Source of the DNA: Fibrobacterota bacterium
Lineage (GTDB): Bacteria; Fibrobacterota; Fibrobacteria; UBA11236
Length of the DNA stretch: 32,228 nucleotides
Direction: 5' to 3'
Assembly: GCA_023249635.1 (NCBI GenBank)
Contig: JAHFCH010000054.1
Span: 1-32,228, forward strand
Positions 8,106 to 17,277 of this stretch are shown here, in pieces. How positions within the stretch are numbered: position 1 is the stretch's first letter; every line of letters begins with the position of its first letter. The notes below the pieces were generated by a model that saw nothing but the letters and a program-made list of their open reading frames with translations, searched no databases and was not told the DNA's origin. Position numbers and translations under genes: made by a program.

Positions 8106-9425
8106 ATGAATTTCAAGAGCGCTATTTTGGTGCCTTGCGCGTTGTTGGCCGTGAACGCCATCGCGCAGGTGAACATCAACCCCGCCGCGCGCGTGCATGT
8201 GCGCATCGTGAACGGGAACGGGGTGAAGTACACCTCTAAGCTTACCAACCTGGTGGAGCTGAATTTCACCTTCGGCAACGGCCATCTCGAAGGCAAGCAG
8301 GTGATCGACGCTTCGCTTACCCGCATCGCCAAGAACTACGGAGCCGCCGGCAAGGATGCCTTCACCATCAAGCGCTTCGCCAGCTCGAACTCGGGCGCGG
8401 CGGTGGGCGAACAGGTCCAGTTCACCTTGACCGATCTGCTCGCGGGCGAGGTTATCGTGAACAACAACCTCAGCTACCTCCCCCAGCTCAATACCAAGAA
8501 CGCGGCCGAAGCCACGGCTTTCGAAACCGCCGTCAAGACCAATGGTCGCGGCGTGCTGGGGTTCCACGGTTCCGGAGACGGCGGCGGCGAATGGCCGTTC
8601 TACACCAACGAATTGCACCCGGTTTCCTACCATGGCCATGCCACCCGTACGCCGGGTCCCGTGTACAAGGATGTCTCCCGCGAGAAGCACATTGTACTCG
8701 AAGGCATTCTGGAAAAGAACACCACCAAGGCCACGGTTCCGGACGGCGTTGACGCCACCACCGGGGCGGAGAAGCTGGCGACCAACGTGAACACCCGCAA
8801 TATGACCAACGAATGGTACCAGTTCGGCCGCAACCTGCTGACCGATCCCAAGTTCACCACCCTCTTGACCCCGCTGCTGAAATACGATCCGCGCAATCTG
8901 GGCGATGCGCTGCCGGAGACCTACCGTTACAAAGGCGGCAACGTCTACACGTTCTTGCTCAAGGTAGGCACCGGTCGCGTGTCCTACGTGCCCGCCGGGC
9001 ACCAGGACGATGAGCTGACCGCCCCGGGCACCACCTTCGACGGCGGTACCGGCGATTACGATCGCTACGTGGCCCAGACCCTGTTCTACCTGGCCGGCTA
9101 CAAGACCGAAGTCTGCGCGGGCACCGCCTGCGACGGGCTGCCCGTTGTGGGCGCTGATGAGATGCTGACCGGGCAGACCTACAAAGGCACCACCGCTTTG
9201 ATCAACCGCGCCCAGCCCGGATTCACCTCCCTTTTCGATCGCGGCTATGACGCCCGGCTTACCGACGTGCAGGGCCGCATAGTGGAGCGCAAGACCGGCA
9301 AGGGCAAGATTGATTTCGAATTCGATCGCAGCCAACTCAAGTCCGGAGTGTATTTCCTGAGCGTGAAGCTCGGGAAGGCGCCGGCCAAGATCCAGCGCTA
9401 CGTGATCAGCAATCCCGGCCGTTAA
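8106..9425 (+). CDS. Secreted ThuA-like domain protein with C-terminal sorting domain (paralog 1)
   Basis: A 439-residue protein with a signal peptide (AILVPCALLAVNAIAQ) and a good ribosome site (GGGAGGG) before ATG 8106. Residues ~30-350 resemble a ThuA/trehalose-utilisation glutamine-amidotransferase-like fold: GVLGFHGSGDGGGEWPFYT corresponds to the family's 'GfvgiHgatDt...wpwy', VSYVPAGHQDDELT to its 'vfytslGH', and a RYVAQTLFYLAGY helix closes the domain. The last ~65 residues (VQGRIVERKTG ... LKSGVYFLSVK ... KIQRYVI) have the form of type IX secretion C-terminal domains. Two Cys (CAGTAC) precede it. ThuA proteins are often found with sugar metabolism, but their activity is uncertain. It is closely paralogous to 9606-10952. 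Confidence 0.85.
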   Translation: MNFKSAILVPCALLAVNAIAQVNINPAARVHVRIVNGNGVKYTSKLTNLVELNFTFGNGHLEGKQVIDASLTRIAKNYGAAGKDAFTIKRFASSNSGAAVGEQVQFTLTDLLAGEVIVNNNLSYLPQLNTKNAAEATAFETAVKTNGRGVLGFHGSGDGGGEWPFYTNELHPVSYHGHATRTPGPVYKDVSREKHIVLEGILEKNTTKATVPDGVDATTGAEKLATNVNTRNMTNEWYQFGRNLLTDPKFTTLLTPLLKYDPRNLGDALPETYRYKGGNVYTFLLKVGTGRVSYVPAGHQDDELTAPGTTFDGGTGDYDRYVAQTLFYLAGYKTEVCAGTACDGLPVVGADEMLTGQTYKGTTALINRAQPGFTSLFDRGYDARLTDVQGRIVERKTGKGKIDFEFDRSQLKSGVYFLSVKLGKAPAKIQRYVISNPGR

Positions 9426-9447
9426 GCAAGCCGCATTCACTTTCGCG

Positions 9448-9480
9448 AAGGCCCGACGGGAAACCGCCGGGCCTTTTTTT
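9448..9480 (+). terminator. Rho-independent terminator
   Basis: The 8-bp arms AAGGCCCG (9448-9455) and CGGGCCTT (9468-9475) pair perfectly around a 12-nt loop, and the 3' arm runs into a tract of seven T. It lies 22 bp after the stop of the first ThuA-like gene, so that gene and its paralog at 9606 are probably transcribed separately. Confidence 0.9.
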
Positions 9481-9605
9481 ATTTCCGCTCCCGCAGTATG
9501 CGCGTTCACCAACGGGAATCGCTTTCGCCCCGGATATGCTGCGGCCCGCGCGAGCCGCGCCTATCATTCCACAAACACCGCGAGTGATCGCAAATGGGAG
9601 GACGC

Positions 9606-10952
9606 ATGCTACCGAGGAACGCCGCTATCGCAATCCCCATCCTGGCCTTCGCGATCGGGACCGCGCCCTCCGCGTCCTTCGCCGCCGCCCGCGCCGACTC
9701 CCTCCCTGCCGCGCGGGCGCATGTGCGCTACGTCGACGGGGTCTGGTTGAAATACAGCTCCAAGCTGACCACCGTGGTGGAATTGAATTTCACCTTCGGC
9801 AACGGGCATCTCGAGGGCAAGCAGGTGATAGACGCCGCGCTCTCCCGCATCGCGAAGGAATACGGGACGGGAGGGAAGGATGCCTTCGCCATCAAACGCT
9901 TCGCGAGCTCCAATTCGGGAGCGGCCGTCGGCGAGCAAGTGCGGTTCGGGCTGGAGGATTTGCTGGCCGGAGAGGTGATCGTCGCCAACAACCTGAGCTA
10001 CCTTCCCCAGATCCTGGCCAAGAATCCCGCCGAGGCGGCGGCCCTCGAGGATGCCATCAAGGTCGGCGGACGGGCGGTGCTTTCGTTCCACGGGAGCGGC
10101 GATGGCGGGAAGGAATGGCCATTCTACGCCAATGAATTGCATCCGTTGAATTACCACGGGATGAGCTACAGGACGAACGGCCCGGTGTACAAGGATCCGG
10201 CCATGGAAAGGCATATCGTTCTGCAGGGGGTCCTGGAAACGGGGACCACCTTGGCCGAGGTGCCGACCGGGACCGATCCGTTCACGGGGGCCGAGGTCCT
10301 GGCTACCGGGGTGAAGACGCGGCTGATGAAGAATGAGTGGTACCAATATCCCGTCAATATCCTGGCCGATCGCCGCTTCCAGGGCAAGGTGACGTCGCTC
10401 TTGAAATTCGATGCGCGCAATCTGGGGGATGCCTTTCCCGCCCAGTACCGTTACGCCGGCGGGAACGCGTTCAGCTTCCTGTTGCGGGTAGGGGCCGGGA
10501 TCGCCGGATATATCCAATCCGGCCACTCGGATGATGAGCTGACCGCGCGGGGCACCAGCTTCGACGGCGGAACAGGCGACTTCGATCGATATGTGGCGCA
10601 GATGCTTTTTTTCCTGGCGGGATACGCGACCGCGCCGTGCATGGGCGCGGAATGCGACGGGCTGGCCATCGTTTCCGCCGATGGGATGCTCACCGGCCGG
10701 GTGCTGGAAAGGGGCGGATCGCTCGCTGAGCCGGGACGTTTGGGTTTTACCACGACCTCGGACGAATCCTACGAGGCCAAGCTCGCGGATGTCCGGGGGC
10801 GCATCCTCTCCCGTAAATCCGGGGTAGGCAGGATCGAATACGAATTCGATCGAACGGGATTGCGTGCAGGGGTTTACTTCCTGAGCGTGAAGATCGGGAA
10901 GGCGCCTGCCAAGGTGCGCCGTTACCTGGTCGCTGGGGACGGGGCGGGCTAG
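9606..10952 (+). CDS. Secreted ThuA-like domain protein with C-terminal sorting domain (paralog 2)
   Basis: A 448-residue paralog of the preceding gene. I prefer ATG 9606 over the in-frame ATG 9594, because GGGAGG lies just upstream of 9606 and translation then opens with a signal peptide (AAIAIPILAFAIGTAPSASFA). The N-terminal third is nearly identical to its sister (VELNFTFGNGHLEGKQVID, AIKRFASSNSGAAVGEQV), and the ThuA-like marks are kept: VLSFHGSGDGGKEWPFYA, then GYIQSGHSDDELT. It ends in the same type IX-like domain (DVRGRILSRKSG ... LRAGVYFLSVKIGKAPAKVRRYLV). It has its own upstream region after the terminator, so expression may differ. Its stop codon overlaps the convergent gene's stop in the sequence CTAG (10949-10952). 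Confidence 0.85.
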   Translation: MLPRNAAIAIPILAFAIGTAPSASFAAARADSLPAARAHVRYVDGVWLKYSSKLTTVVELNFTFGNGHLEGKQVIDAALSRIAKEYGTGGKDAFAIKRFASSNSGAAVGEQVRFGLEDLLAGEVIVANNLSYLPQILAKNPAEAAALEDAIKVGGRAVLSFHGSGDGGKEWPFYANELHPLNYHGMSYRTNGPVYKDPAMERHIVLQGVLETGTTLAEVPTGTDPFTGAEVLATGVKTRLMKNEWYQYPVNILADRRFQGKVTSLLKFDARNLGDAFPAQYRYAGGNAFSFLLRVGAGIAGYIQSGHSDDELTARGTSFDGGTGDFDRYVAQMLFFLAGYATAPCMGAECDGLAIVSADGMLTGRVLERGGSLAEPGRLGFTTTSDESYEAKLADVRGRILSRKSGVGRIEYEFDRTGLRAGVYFLSVKIGKAPAKVRRYLVAGDGAG

Positions 10953-12751
10953 GGTAGGGTGGCGAGGTTGGCCCGTGCCAGGGAATCGGCGCTGTCCAGC
11001 GCCAGGGCCCCCAGGTAGCAGGCCCGCGCCGAGTCGGCGTGGCCCAGGGCCTGATGGACCATGCCCAGGTAGGTGAGGGCATCGGGCCGGTTCGGGTCCA
11101 GGCGTAGGGTCTTCTCCAGCCAGGGTTTGGCTTCCAGGCCTTTCTTCATCTGCAGCGAAGCGAAGGCGGCGCCGAAGGCGAAGCCGGCATTGGCGGTATC
11201 CCGGGCGGCGAGTTCGAGGTAGAGTCCGCGCGCGCGCGCGTAGTCGCCCGACTTGCCGGACAAGGCGGCCAGGTTTTCCCGCAACAGGTCCGATTCCGGG
11301 TCGCGCTCCAGGGCCAGGGCATATTCAGCCGCGGCCCCACCCACATCCCCCGCTTCCGCCTTCAGATCGGCGATGTAGGCATGCGCGAACCCGTAGGCGC
11401 TGTCACGGGCGATAGCCCGGCCATAATACCAGCTGGCCGAATCCCCGCGGCCCTCGGTTTTGAGATGGGAGGCTTTGATGAAATTCGCATACCCGCTCGC
11501 GGGCACCAGATCCGCCAAGCTGTCCGCTTGCCGCCGCGCCGCTCCCGCGGTCCAACCGAAGTGTTCAGAGGCCGCCAAGAGTCCGCAGCCCGCGAAAAGC
11601 AAGCTCACGAAGACCCAATGCCGCGCTTCGTTGCGGTCCTGATAGCCGCCCGCGGCCGCCGCGCCCTGCGTGCCTGCCACGCCCAAATCGGCTTGCACCT
11701 TGCCGTCGCGCACGCGCCAAATGAAGCCGTCCATGTAAAAATGGATCAGGGTCGAGGCGGCGAACACGTTTCCGATGCGCGAGAACATGGCCTGGTAGCC
11801 ATGGCCGGTGCCGTACGCGTTGAGCACGTCCTGGGTCAACAGCCCCACGCATCCGTAAGCCGCTATACAGCCCGCGTATACCGCCAAGCGTTGCCATCCC
11901 GGCGCGAAGAGGAAGCGTTCCAGGCGGCTGCCGGAAAGGCCCCGCTCGACCCGCCGGCGGTTGTACTTCCACACGAAGGCGTTGTATTGCATGTCATGGA
12001 ACACCTCCCATAACAGTAATCCGATCAGCAGATTGTCGATGCGCAGCAGGCAGAAGGCCCAGAAGCCGATGCTGCCTGCCAGGCAGGCGAGCTTCATGGG
12101 ATTGGGCCGGCGTCCGCCCAGCGCATCCGCGGCCAACGCGATGACGTAGCCTGCCGTCACCAGGGCGGTCAATGCCAGCCAGGCCTTACCGAACCCCAAA
12201 GCCCAGGGCAAGGGCAGAAGTGGGCCGCCCGCTACGTAAAAGGAACTGAGTACGGAAGTTTTCTTGGGGACCGCCCACAGCACCACCTGGACGAACCAGG
12301 CCAGGCACATCCAGAAATCCAAGCGCGCCCATAATGCCGAACGTAGTCCCGATTTGGCATCGTAGATGCGCAGGAAGCCCATGATCTGCATGCCGCCGTG
12401 CCAAACGCTCCAGACGATGAGCAGGAAGAAGACCACGCTGAGGCGGTACCAGGCGGCCATTCCCGCCAGCAGGATGAAGAGCGTCGGCACGACGAGCAGC
12501 CGCACCCGGAACTTTTCGAACACGCTGCGATCGGTGTAGGCCCGGATGAAGCCGGGGAGATGATGCCCGGTGGCGCTCACCGAGAGCACCGCCAGTTTCA
12601 GAAAGGTAAAGGAGAGGAGCGCGGCCAAGGCGCGGTAAGCGGGAAAGGCGGCCAGGGGGATGGCGATGAACAGAAGGGGATCTGCGTAGGGCCCCAGCAG
12701 CCAGGTGATGCTTTGGCCGGAGGTGGCGTTATCGACGCTCTGCGCGCGCAT
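10949..12751 (-). CDS. Polytopic membrane protein with histidine motifs and C-terminal TPR domain
   Basis: The only ATG that avoids running into gluconokinase on the other strand is 12751 (MRAQSVDN), giving 600 residues. About ten hydrophobic segments fill residues 17-400. Several His-bearing motifs lie at or near membrane boundaries: GHH (63-64), WHGGMQ (His118), FHDMQ (His252) and IHFYMDGFIW (His337, Asp341). From about 405 to the end the protein is helical with TPR-like units (ALERDPESDLLRENLAAL, TLRLDPNRPDALTYLGMV, GALALDSADSLARANLATL). The histidine layout recalls integral-membrane metalloenzymes such as desaturase/hydroxylase or Brp/Blh-type proteins, but I do not recognise the family. 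The stop overlaps the stop of the plus-strand ThuA-like gene; the start is divergent from gntK across 52 bp. Confidence 0.82.
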   Translation of the reverse strand: MRAQSVDNATSGQSITWLLGPYADPLLFIAIPLAAFPAYRALAALLSFTFLKLAVLSVSATGHHLPGFIRAYTDRSVFEKFRVRLLVVPTLFILLAGMAAWYRLSVVFFLLIVWSVWHGGMQIMGFLRIYDAKSGLRSALWARLDFWMCLAWFVQVVLWAVPKKTSVLSSFYVAGGPLLPLPWALGFGKAWLALTALVTAGYVIALAADALGGRRPNPMKLACLAGSIGFWAFCLLRIDNLLIGLLLWEVFHDMQYNAFVWKYNRRRVERGLSGSRLERFLFAPGWQRLAVYAGCIAAYGCVGLLTQDVLNAYGTGHGYQAMFSRIGNVFAASTLIHFYMDGFIWRVRDGKVQADLGVAGTQGAAAAGGYQDRNEARHWVFVSLLFAGCGLLAASEHFGWTAGAARRQADSLADLVPASGYANFIKASHLKTEGRGDSASWYYGRAIARDSAYGFAHAYIADLKAEAGDVGGAAAEYALALERDPESDLLRENLAALSGKSGDYARARGLYLELAARDTANAGFAFGAAFASLQMKKGLEAKPWLEKTLRLDPNRPDALTYLGMVHQALGHADSARACYLGALALDSADSLARANLATLP

Positions 12752-12803
12752 GATTCCAATGTACTCGTTCTTTTTTACTTTTGCGGCTACGGGATTTCCG
12801 GCT

Positions 12804-13301
12804 ATGTCGAACTCATCCGTGATCGTCTTGATGGGCGTATCTGGCAGCGGTAAGACCACCGTGGGCAGGTTACTGTCCGCGCGCCTGGGATGGCCCTTCT
12901 ACGACGGCGACGATTTCCAACCCAAGGAAAACCTCGCCAAAATGGCCCAGGGCCTCCCTCTCAACGATCGCGATCGCCGACCCTGGTTGCTGGCCATGCA
13001 CAACTTGCTGGTCGGCCTTTCCGCCGGGCGGGGACGCGCCGTGGTGGCCTGCTCAGCCTTGAAACAGGACTACCGCGACCTGCTCATGAACGGGCTCGAC
13101 GACGTGCGCATGGTTTTCCTGAAAGGGGAATACGCCATCCTGGAGCAACGACTGAAGCACCGCCAGGGCCATTTTTTCACGGTGGGAATGCTCAGCAGCC
13201 AATTCGAGATCCTGGAAGAACCGGAAAGCGCCCTGGTGGTACGGGTGGATAATCCCCCCGAAGCCATCGTTGAGCATATCTGCAAAGGGCTTGAGCTCTA
13301 A
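12804..13301 (+). CDS. gntK: Gluconokinase
   Basis: A 165-residue cytoplasmic kinase of usual GntK size that phosphorylates D-gluconate to 6-phosphogluconate with ATP, feeding the pentose phosphate or Entner-Doudoroff pathway. The Walker A loop GVSGSGKTT is at residues 11-19. Next come the family signatures DGDDFQPKENLAKMAQGLPLND, the ALKQDYRDLL segment that follows strand 3, and the RQGHFFTVGMLSSQFEILEEP lid region. I start at ATG 12804 (MSNSSVIVLMGVSGSG); the longer upstream frame overlaps the divergent gene and lacks similarity. No gluconate transporter or regulator is adjacent, and neighbours on either side have unrelated roles. Confidence 0.96.
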   Translation: MSNSSVIVLMGVSGSGKTTVGRLLSARLGWPFYDGDDFQPKENLAKMAQGLPLNDRDRRPWLLAMHNLLVGLSAGRGRAVVACSALKQDYRDLLMNGLDDVRMVFLKGEYAILEQRLKHRQGHFFTVGMLSSQFEILEEPESALVVRVDNPPEAIVEHICKGLEL

Positions 13302-13343
13302 TCCGGGGCGGCACCGGGATTATTCTAATTTTAGCCCGGATTA
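13299..13343 (+). terminator. Possible weak terminator/inverted repeat after gntK
   Basis: TAATCCGGG (13299-13307, including the gntK stop) is the exact reverse complement of CCCGGATTA at 13335-13343. No T-run follows, so it is not a classical terminator. It could also mark the leader of the peptide transporter operon that starts at 13371. Confidence 0.3.
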
Positions 13344-13370
13344 CGGCCGTTTCCGGAGAGGTGGATCAGC

Positions 13371-15176
13371 ATGATCAGCAAGTCGTCCTCGGTTTCCCTG
13401 GGTCTTGTAGTGGCGGCAGGGGCCCTGCTCATCGCCGGTTGCAACAAGAGCGGCGGTGGCGGCGGCTCCGGGGGCGGGACCCAAGCCAAGGCCAAGACGG
13501 TGGCCGTGGATACCGCCGGTGACATCGATGCCGTCGCCAATCCCAATGCGGTGCCCGGCGGCACCCTCAACCTATGGGGCGGCCCGGCGGCCAAGACCCT
13601 CAATGCCTACCTCGATTACAACTTCTTCACCAAGGAACTGTTCGGCCTCATGTTCGACGGCCTGGCAGGCCTGAGCCCCACCGAGAACAAGGCCGTGGGC
13701 ATCCTGGCCGAATCCTGGTCCACATCGGCGGACGGGATGACCTACACCTTCAAGCTCGACCCTCGCGCCAAATGGAGCGACGGCAAACCCATCACCGCCG
13801 AGGATGTGCAGTACTTCTACGACGTGATCATGAACCCCAAGAACCTGACCTCCCTGTTCCGGGTGGGTTTGGACCGATTCACCCGTCCCGTCGTGGTCGA
13901 TAGCCTTACGGTGAGCATCACCGCCAAGGAAAAGCACTGGATGAACTTTTGGGAGGCCTCGGGCCTTTCGCCCCTGCCCAAGCACGTGCTCGAAGGCAAG
14001 GACTTCAACGAGGTCAATTGGGAATTCCCCGTGGTGAGCGGCCCGTACGCCTTGGACGAGGTCAAGAAGGAACGCTCCGTATCCGTCAAACGCCGCGCCG
14101 ATTACTGGGGCTTCGCCAAGCAATTCAACCAGCACAAATACAACTTCGAGCATATCCGCTGGAAGTTCATGGATGATCCCCTCAAGGTGCTGGAGTCCCT
14201 CAAGAAGGGCGACGTGGATATGTACCCCATCACCCGCGCCAACATCTGGGCCAACAACACCGATTTCGATCAGGTCAAGAAAGGCCTTATCGCCAAGCAG
14301 ATGGTCTACAACAAGTACCCCATGAGCTTCCGCGGCTACGTGTTCAACCTGCGCCGCCCGCTTTTCGCCGACGTCCGCTTGCGCCAGGCCATGGCCTACC
14401 TGGCCAACCGCAAATTGATGAACGATAAACTCCTCTTCAACCTCAATACCCTGCTCAACACCTACTTCGCCGACCTGTACCCGGGCAACCGCAATCCGGA
14501 CAAGGAATTGATCGAATACAATCCCGAAAAGGCCCGTGCCCTGTTGGCCGAAATCGGCTACAAGCCCGGTCCGGACGGCATCCTGGCCAAGGACGGCAAG
14601 AAGCTGGAGATCACCATCTCCCTGCACAGCTTCGTGGATCTGCGTCCCGTGAACGTCTATCTGGAAGACCTGAAGAAAGTGGGCATCAGCGCCAAGATCG
14701 ATCAGATGTCCTGGTCGACCTGGCTGAAGCGCATGGACAATTACGAATTCGACATCGGCTGGGCCGCCTGGGGCGCTTCACGCCTACGCGACCCCGAAAG
14801 CATGTGGCATTCCCGCACCGCCGATCAGCCTTCGTCCAACAACGTAGCGGGCGTCAAGGACAAGACCGTGGACAGCCTCATCAACCTGCAGAAGACCGAG
14901 ATGGACATGGAGAAGCGCAACGCCATCCTCAAGCAAATCGACAACCGCCTCATCGATATCATGCCCTACATATTGATGTGGGATCAGGATTCGCGTTGGG
15001 TCCTGTACTGGAACAAGTTCGGCACGCCTAAAACGGTGTACGACAAGTTCTCGGACGAAGATTGCATCACCACCTACTGGTCGGCCGATCCGGCCAAGGA
15101 AAAGGCCCTCGCGGAGGCCCAGAAATCCGGCGGATCCCTGCCGGTGCCGCCCCTCAAGGTCCTTTACGGTGAATAG
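13371..15176 (+). CDS. yejA: ABC transporter substrate-binding lipoprotein, YejA/OppA type
   Basis: A 601-residue periplasmic peptide-binding protein of the SBP_bac_5 family. The leader ends in lipobox LIAGC, followed by a Gly/Ser linker, so it is tethered as a lipoprotein. Family landmarks in order: LAESWSTSADGMTYTFKLDP, AKWSDGKPITAEDVQYFYD, VSGPYALDEVKKERSVSVKR plus ADYWG, GYVFNLRRPLFADVRLRQAM, and a C-terminal MPYILMWDQDSRW segment. The 'G(y/f)vFNlRRp' block and overall length match YejA more than OppA. It opens a tight run with two permease genes. YejABEF in E. coli imports oligopeptides and microcin C; the ligand here is inferred only as a peptide. Confidence 0.92.
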   Translation: MISKSSSVSLGLVVAAGALLIAGCNKSGGGGGSGGGTQAKAKTVAVDTAGDIDAVANPNAVPGGTLNLWGGPAAKTLNAYLDYNFFTKELFGLMFDGLAGLSPTENKAVGILAESWSTSADGMTYTFKLDPRAKWSDGKPITAEDVQYFYDVIMNPKNLTSLFRVGLDRFTRPVVVDSLTVSITAKEKHWMNFWEASGLSPLPKHVLEGKDFNEVNWEFPVVSGPYALDEVKKERSVSVKRRADYWGFAKQFNQHKYNFEHIRWKFMDDPLKVLESLKKGDVDMYPITRANIWANNTDFDQVKKGLIAKQMVYNKYPMSFRGYVFNLRRPLFADVRLRQAMAYLANRKLMNDKLLFNLNTLLNTYFADLYPGNRNPDKELIEYNPEKARALLAEIGYKPGPDGILAKDGKKLEITISLHSFVDLRPVNVYLEDLKKVGISAKIDQMSWSTWLKRMDNYEFDIGWAAWGASRLRDPESMWHSRTADQPSSNNVAGVKDKTVDSLINLQKTEMDMEKRNAILKQIDNRLIDIMPYILMWDQDSRWVLYWNKFGTPKTVYDKFSDEDCITTYWSADPAKEKALAEAQKSGGSLPVPPLKVLYGE

Positions 15177-15211
15177 CGGCGAATGAGTCCTGAGGCGACG
15201 GGGAGCGCGGC

Positions 15212-16219
15212 ATGAAGGCGTATGTCATCCGCCGCGTGCTGCTGATGCTGCCCACCCTGCTGGGCATCAGCCTTATCGTCTTCGCGCTCATCCAATTCGT
15301 GCCGGGCGGCCCGGTGGAAGAGCTCATCTCCAAGGTGCAGCAGGCCGCCGCCGAGAAGCGTCCCGGCGCGCAAATCTCCCCGCAGGAAGTCGCCAACATC
15401 AAGGCCTATTTCGGCTTCGACAAGCCGGCCCCGGTGCGCTACGCCATCTGGCTGGGCAAGGTAGCCCGCCTGGACCTGGGCAAGTCATACACCTACCAGG
15501 AGCCGGTGTGGAACGTGATCAAATCCAAGTTTCCCATCTCCATCTTTTTCGGCCTTTCGTCCTTCCTGCTCTCCTACCTGGTAAGCATCCCCTTGGGCGT
15601 CGCCAAAGCGTTGCGCAACGGATCCTGGTTCGATTCCTTCACTTCCGGCCTCATCTTCACGGGATACATCATTCCCGGGTATGCGCTGGGCATCATCCTG
15701 ATTATCCTGCTGGGGGGCGGCAGCTTCCTGGATTGGTTCCCCATCACCGGGATCATTTCCGATGAATTCGAATCCTTGACCCCCATGGGGCAGGTGTGGG
15801 ATTTCCTGCACCACATGATACTGCCCCTGTTCTGCTACATGATCGGGGATTTCGCCGTGCTCACCATGATGCTCAAGAACAGCCTGCTGGACGAGATGGG
15901 CAAGGATTATATGCGTACGGCGGTGGTGAAGGGCGCTTCCTTCAAGCGCGCAGTGTGGCGTCACGCGTTCCGTAATGCCCTAATCCCCTTGGCCACCCGC
16001 GCGGGCGAGATCTTCACCCTCATGTTCGCCGGCTCCATCCTTATCGAGCACGTGTTCGACATCGACGGCATGGGGCAGTTGGTGTATACCTCCATGGTCA
16101 ACCGCGATTACAACGTGGTCATGGGCATCATCCTGCTCACCAGTTTGATGGCGATGCTGGGGCGCCTGTTCTCGGATCTGCTTTACGTGGCCGTCGATCC
16201 CCGTATACGGTTCGATTGA
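15212..16219 (+). CDS. yejB: Peptide ABC transporter permease, YejB/OppB type
   Basis: A 335-residue inner-membrane permease. It opens with the classical MKAYVIRRVLLMLPTLLGIS first transmembrane helix, then a periplasmic segment containing the usual FVPGGPVEE, and five further hydrophobic helices. The cytoplasmic ATPase-coupling 'EAA' loop reads YMRTAVVKGASFKRAVWRHA, followed by FRNALIPL. It lies 35 bp after the binding-protein gene and 13 bp before the second permease, so the three genes are one operon. The start ATG follows GGGGAG. Its nucleotide-binding partners are not next door but 4.7 kb downstream, at 21954 and 22991. Confidence 0.94.
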   Translation: MKAYVIRRVLLMLPTLLGISLIVFALIQFVPGGPVEELISKVQQAAAEKRPGAQISPQEVANIKAYFGFDKPAPVRYAIWLGKVARLDLGKSYTYQEPVWNVIKSKFPISIFFGLSSFLLSYLVSIPLGVAKALRNGSWFDSFTSGLIFTGYIIPGYALGIILIILLGGGSFLDWFPITGIISDEFESLTPMGQVWDFLHHMILPLFCYMIGDFAVLTMMLKNSLLDEMGKDYMRTAVVKGASFKRAVWRHAFRNALIPLATRAGEIFTLMFAGSILIEHVFDIDGMGQLVYTSMVNRDYNVVMGIILLTSLMAMLGRLFSDLLYVAVDPRIRFD

Positions 16220-16232
16220 TGGGGACGCGCGC

Positions 16233-17264
16233 ATGCTGACGGATCTGACGCGGGACAGGCTCAAGCGGTTCCGCAAACTGAAGCGAGCTTGGTGGGCCCT
16301 GGTGATATTGGGCACGGCCTTCCTCCTCTCCCTTTTCTCCGAGCTCATCGCCAACGACAAACCTTTGTACCTGCATTGGCAGGGTAAGTCCTACTTTCCC
16401 GTTTTCAAATTCTACCCTTCCACCGAATTCGGCGGGCCCTACGGCACCGAGTCGGATTACCTGAAGCTATGGCAGGACAGCGCCTTCACGGCCGGAGGCG
16501 GGAAGATGATTTTCCCGATTATCGCCGACAGCCCGCTACGGACCCACTTGGAGCTGGAGGGAAATCCCCCCCATGCGCCTTCGCGCAAGCATCTGCTGGG
16601 CACCGACAATTCCGCCCGCGACGTGCTCGCCCGCCTGATTTACGGCTTCCGCATCTGCATGGCCTTCGCCCTGTTGCTCGCGCTGTTCGATGCGCTGCTG
16701 GGCATCACCATCGGCGGCATCCAGGGCTACCTGGGAGGCAAGGTCGACATTACCGTGCAGCGCCTCATCGAGATCTGGAGCGCGCTACCGTTCCTGTACG
16801 TGGTGATTTTGCTGGGTTCCATCTACGGACGCACCTTCGCCGTGCTCCTGTTCATAATGGCCCTCTTCGAATGGGTGAGCCTCTCGTTCTTTATGCGCGG
16901 GGAATTCCTCAAACTTAAGAACCAGGCCTACGTGCGCGCCGCCAAAGCCCTGGGCTTCGGCCCCTTCCGCGTCTTCTTCAAGCAGATCCTCCCCAATGCG
17001 CTTACCCCGGTCATCACCTTGATGCCTTTTACCGTGGTGGCCGGCATTTCCTCGCTTACGGCGCTGGACTTCCTGGGCTTCGGCCTGATGCCGCCCACGC
17101 CTTCGTGGGGCGAACTCCTGACGCAGGGATTGCAGAACATCGAAAAGCCCTGGCTGGCCATCTCGGCAACCGTGGCCCTGTTCGTGACGTTATTACTGGC
17201 GACGTTTATCGGAGAAGGGGTGCGGGAGGCGTTTGATCCGAAGTCGGGGCATAGGATTGAGTAG
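16233..17264 (+). CDS. yejE: Peptide ABC transporter permease, YejE/OppC type
   Basis: A 343-residue second permease. After the first transmembrane helix comes the long periplasmic insert that distinguishes YejE from ordinary OppC: ELIANDKPLYLHWQGKSYFP, FYPSTEFGGPYGTESDYL and then HLLGTDNSARDVLARLIYGF. The coupling loop is YVRAAKALGFGPFRVFFKQI followed by LPNALTPVI. Five or six hydrophobic segments are seen. The gene ends 13 bp before a TTTAAGG hairpin element and a convergent VWA gene, so transcription from this operon probably ends here. In E. coli the ATPase gene yejF would follow directly; here it has been separated. Confidence 0.94.
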   Translation: MLTDLTRDRLKRFRKLKRAWWALVILGTAFLLSLFSELIANDKPLYLHWQGKSYFPVFKFYPSTEFGGPYGTESDYLKLWQDSAFTAGGGKMIFPIIADSPLRTHLELEGNPPHAPSRKHLLGTDNSARDVLARLIYGFRICMAFALLLALFDALLGITIGGIQGYLGGKVDITVQRLIEIWSALPFLYVVILLGSIYGRTFAVLLFIMALFEWVSLSFFMRGEFLKLKNQAYVRAAKALGFGPFRVFFKQILPNALTPVITLMPFTVVAGISSLTALDFLGFGLMPPTPSWGELLTQGLQNIEKPWLAISATVALFVTLLLATFIGEGVREAFDPKSGHRIE

Positions 17265-17277
17265 CGGGGAGAGAAGA

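Noticed and set aside
12752-12859. Upstream extension of the minus-strand membrane/TPR gene to 12859
   Set aside because: It would overlap the gluconokinase N-terminus, including its P-loop, and the added residues are polar with no similarity.
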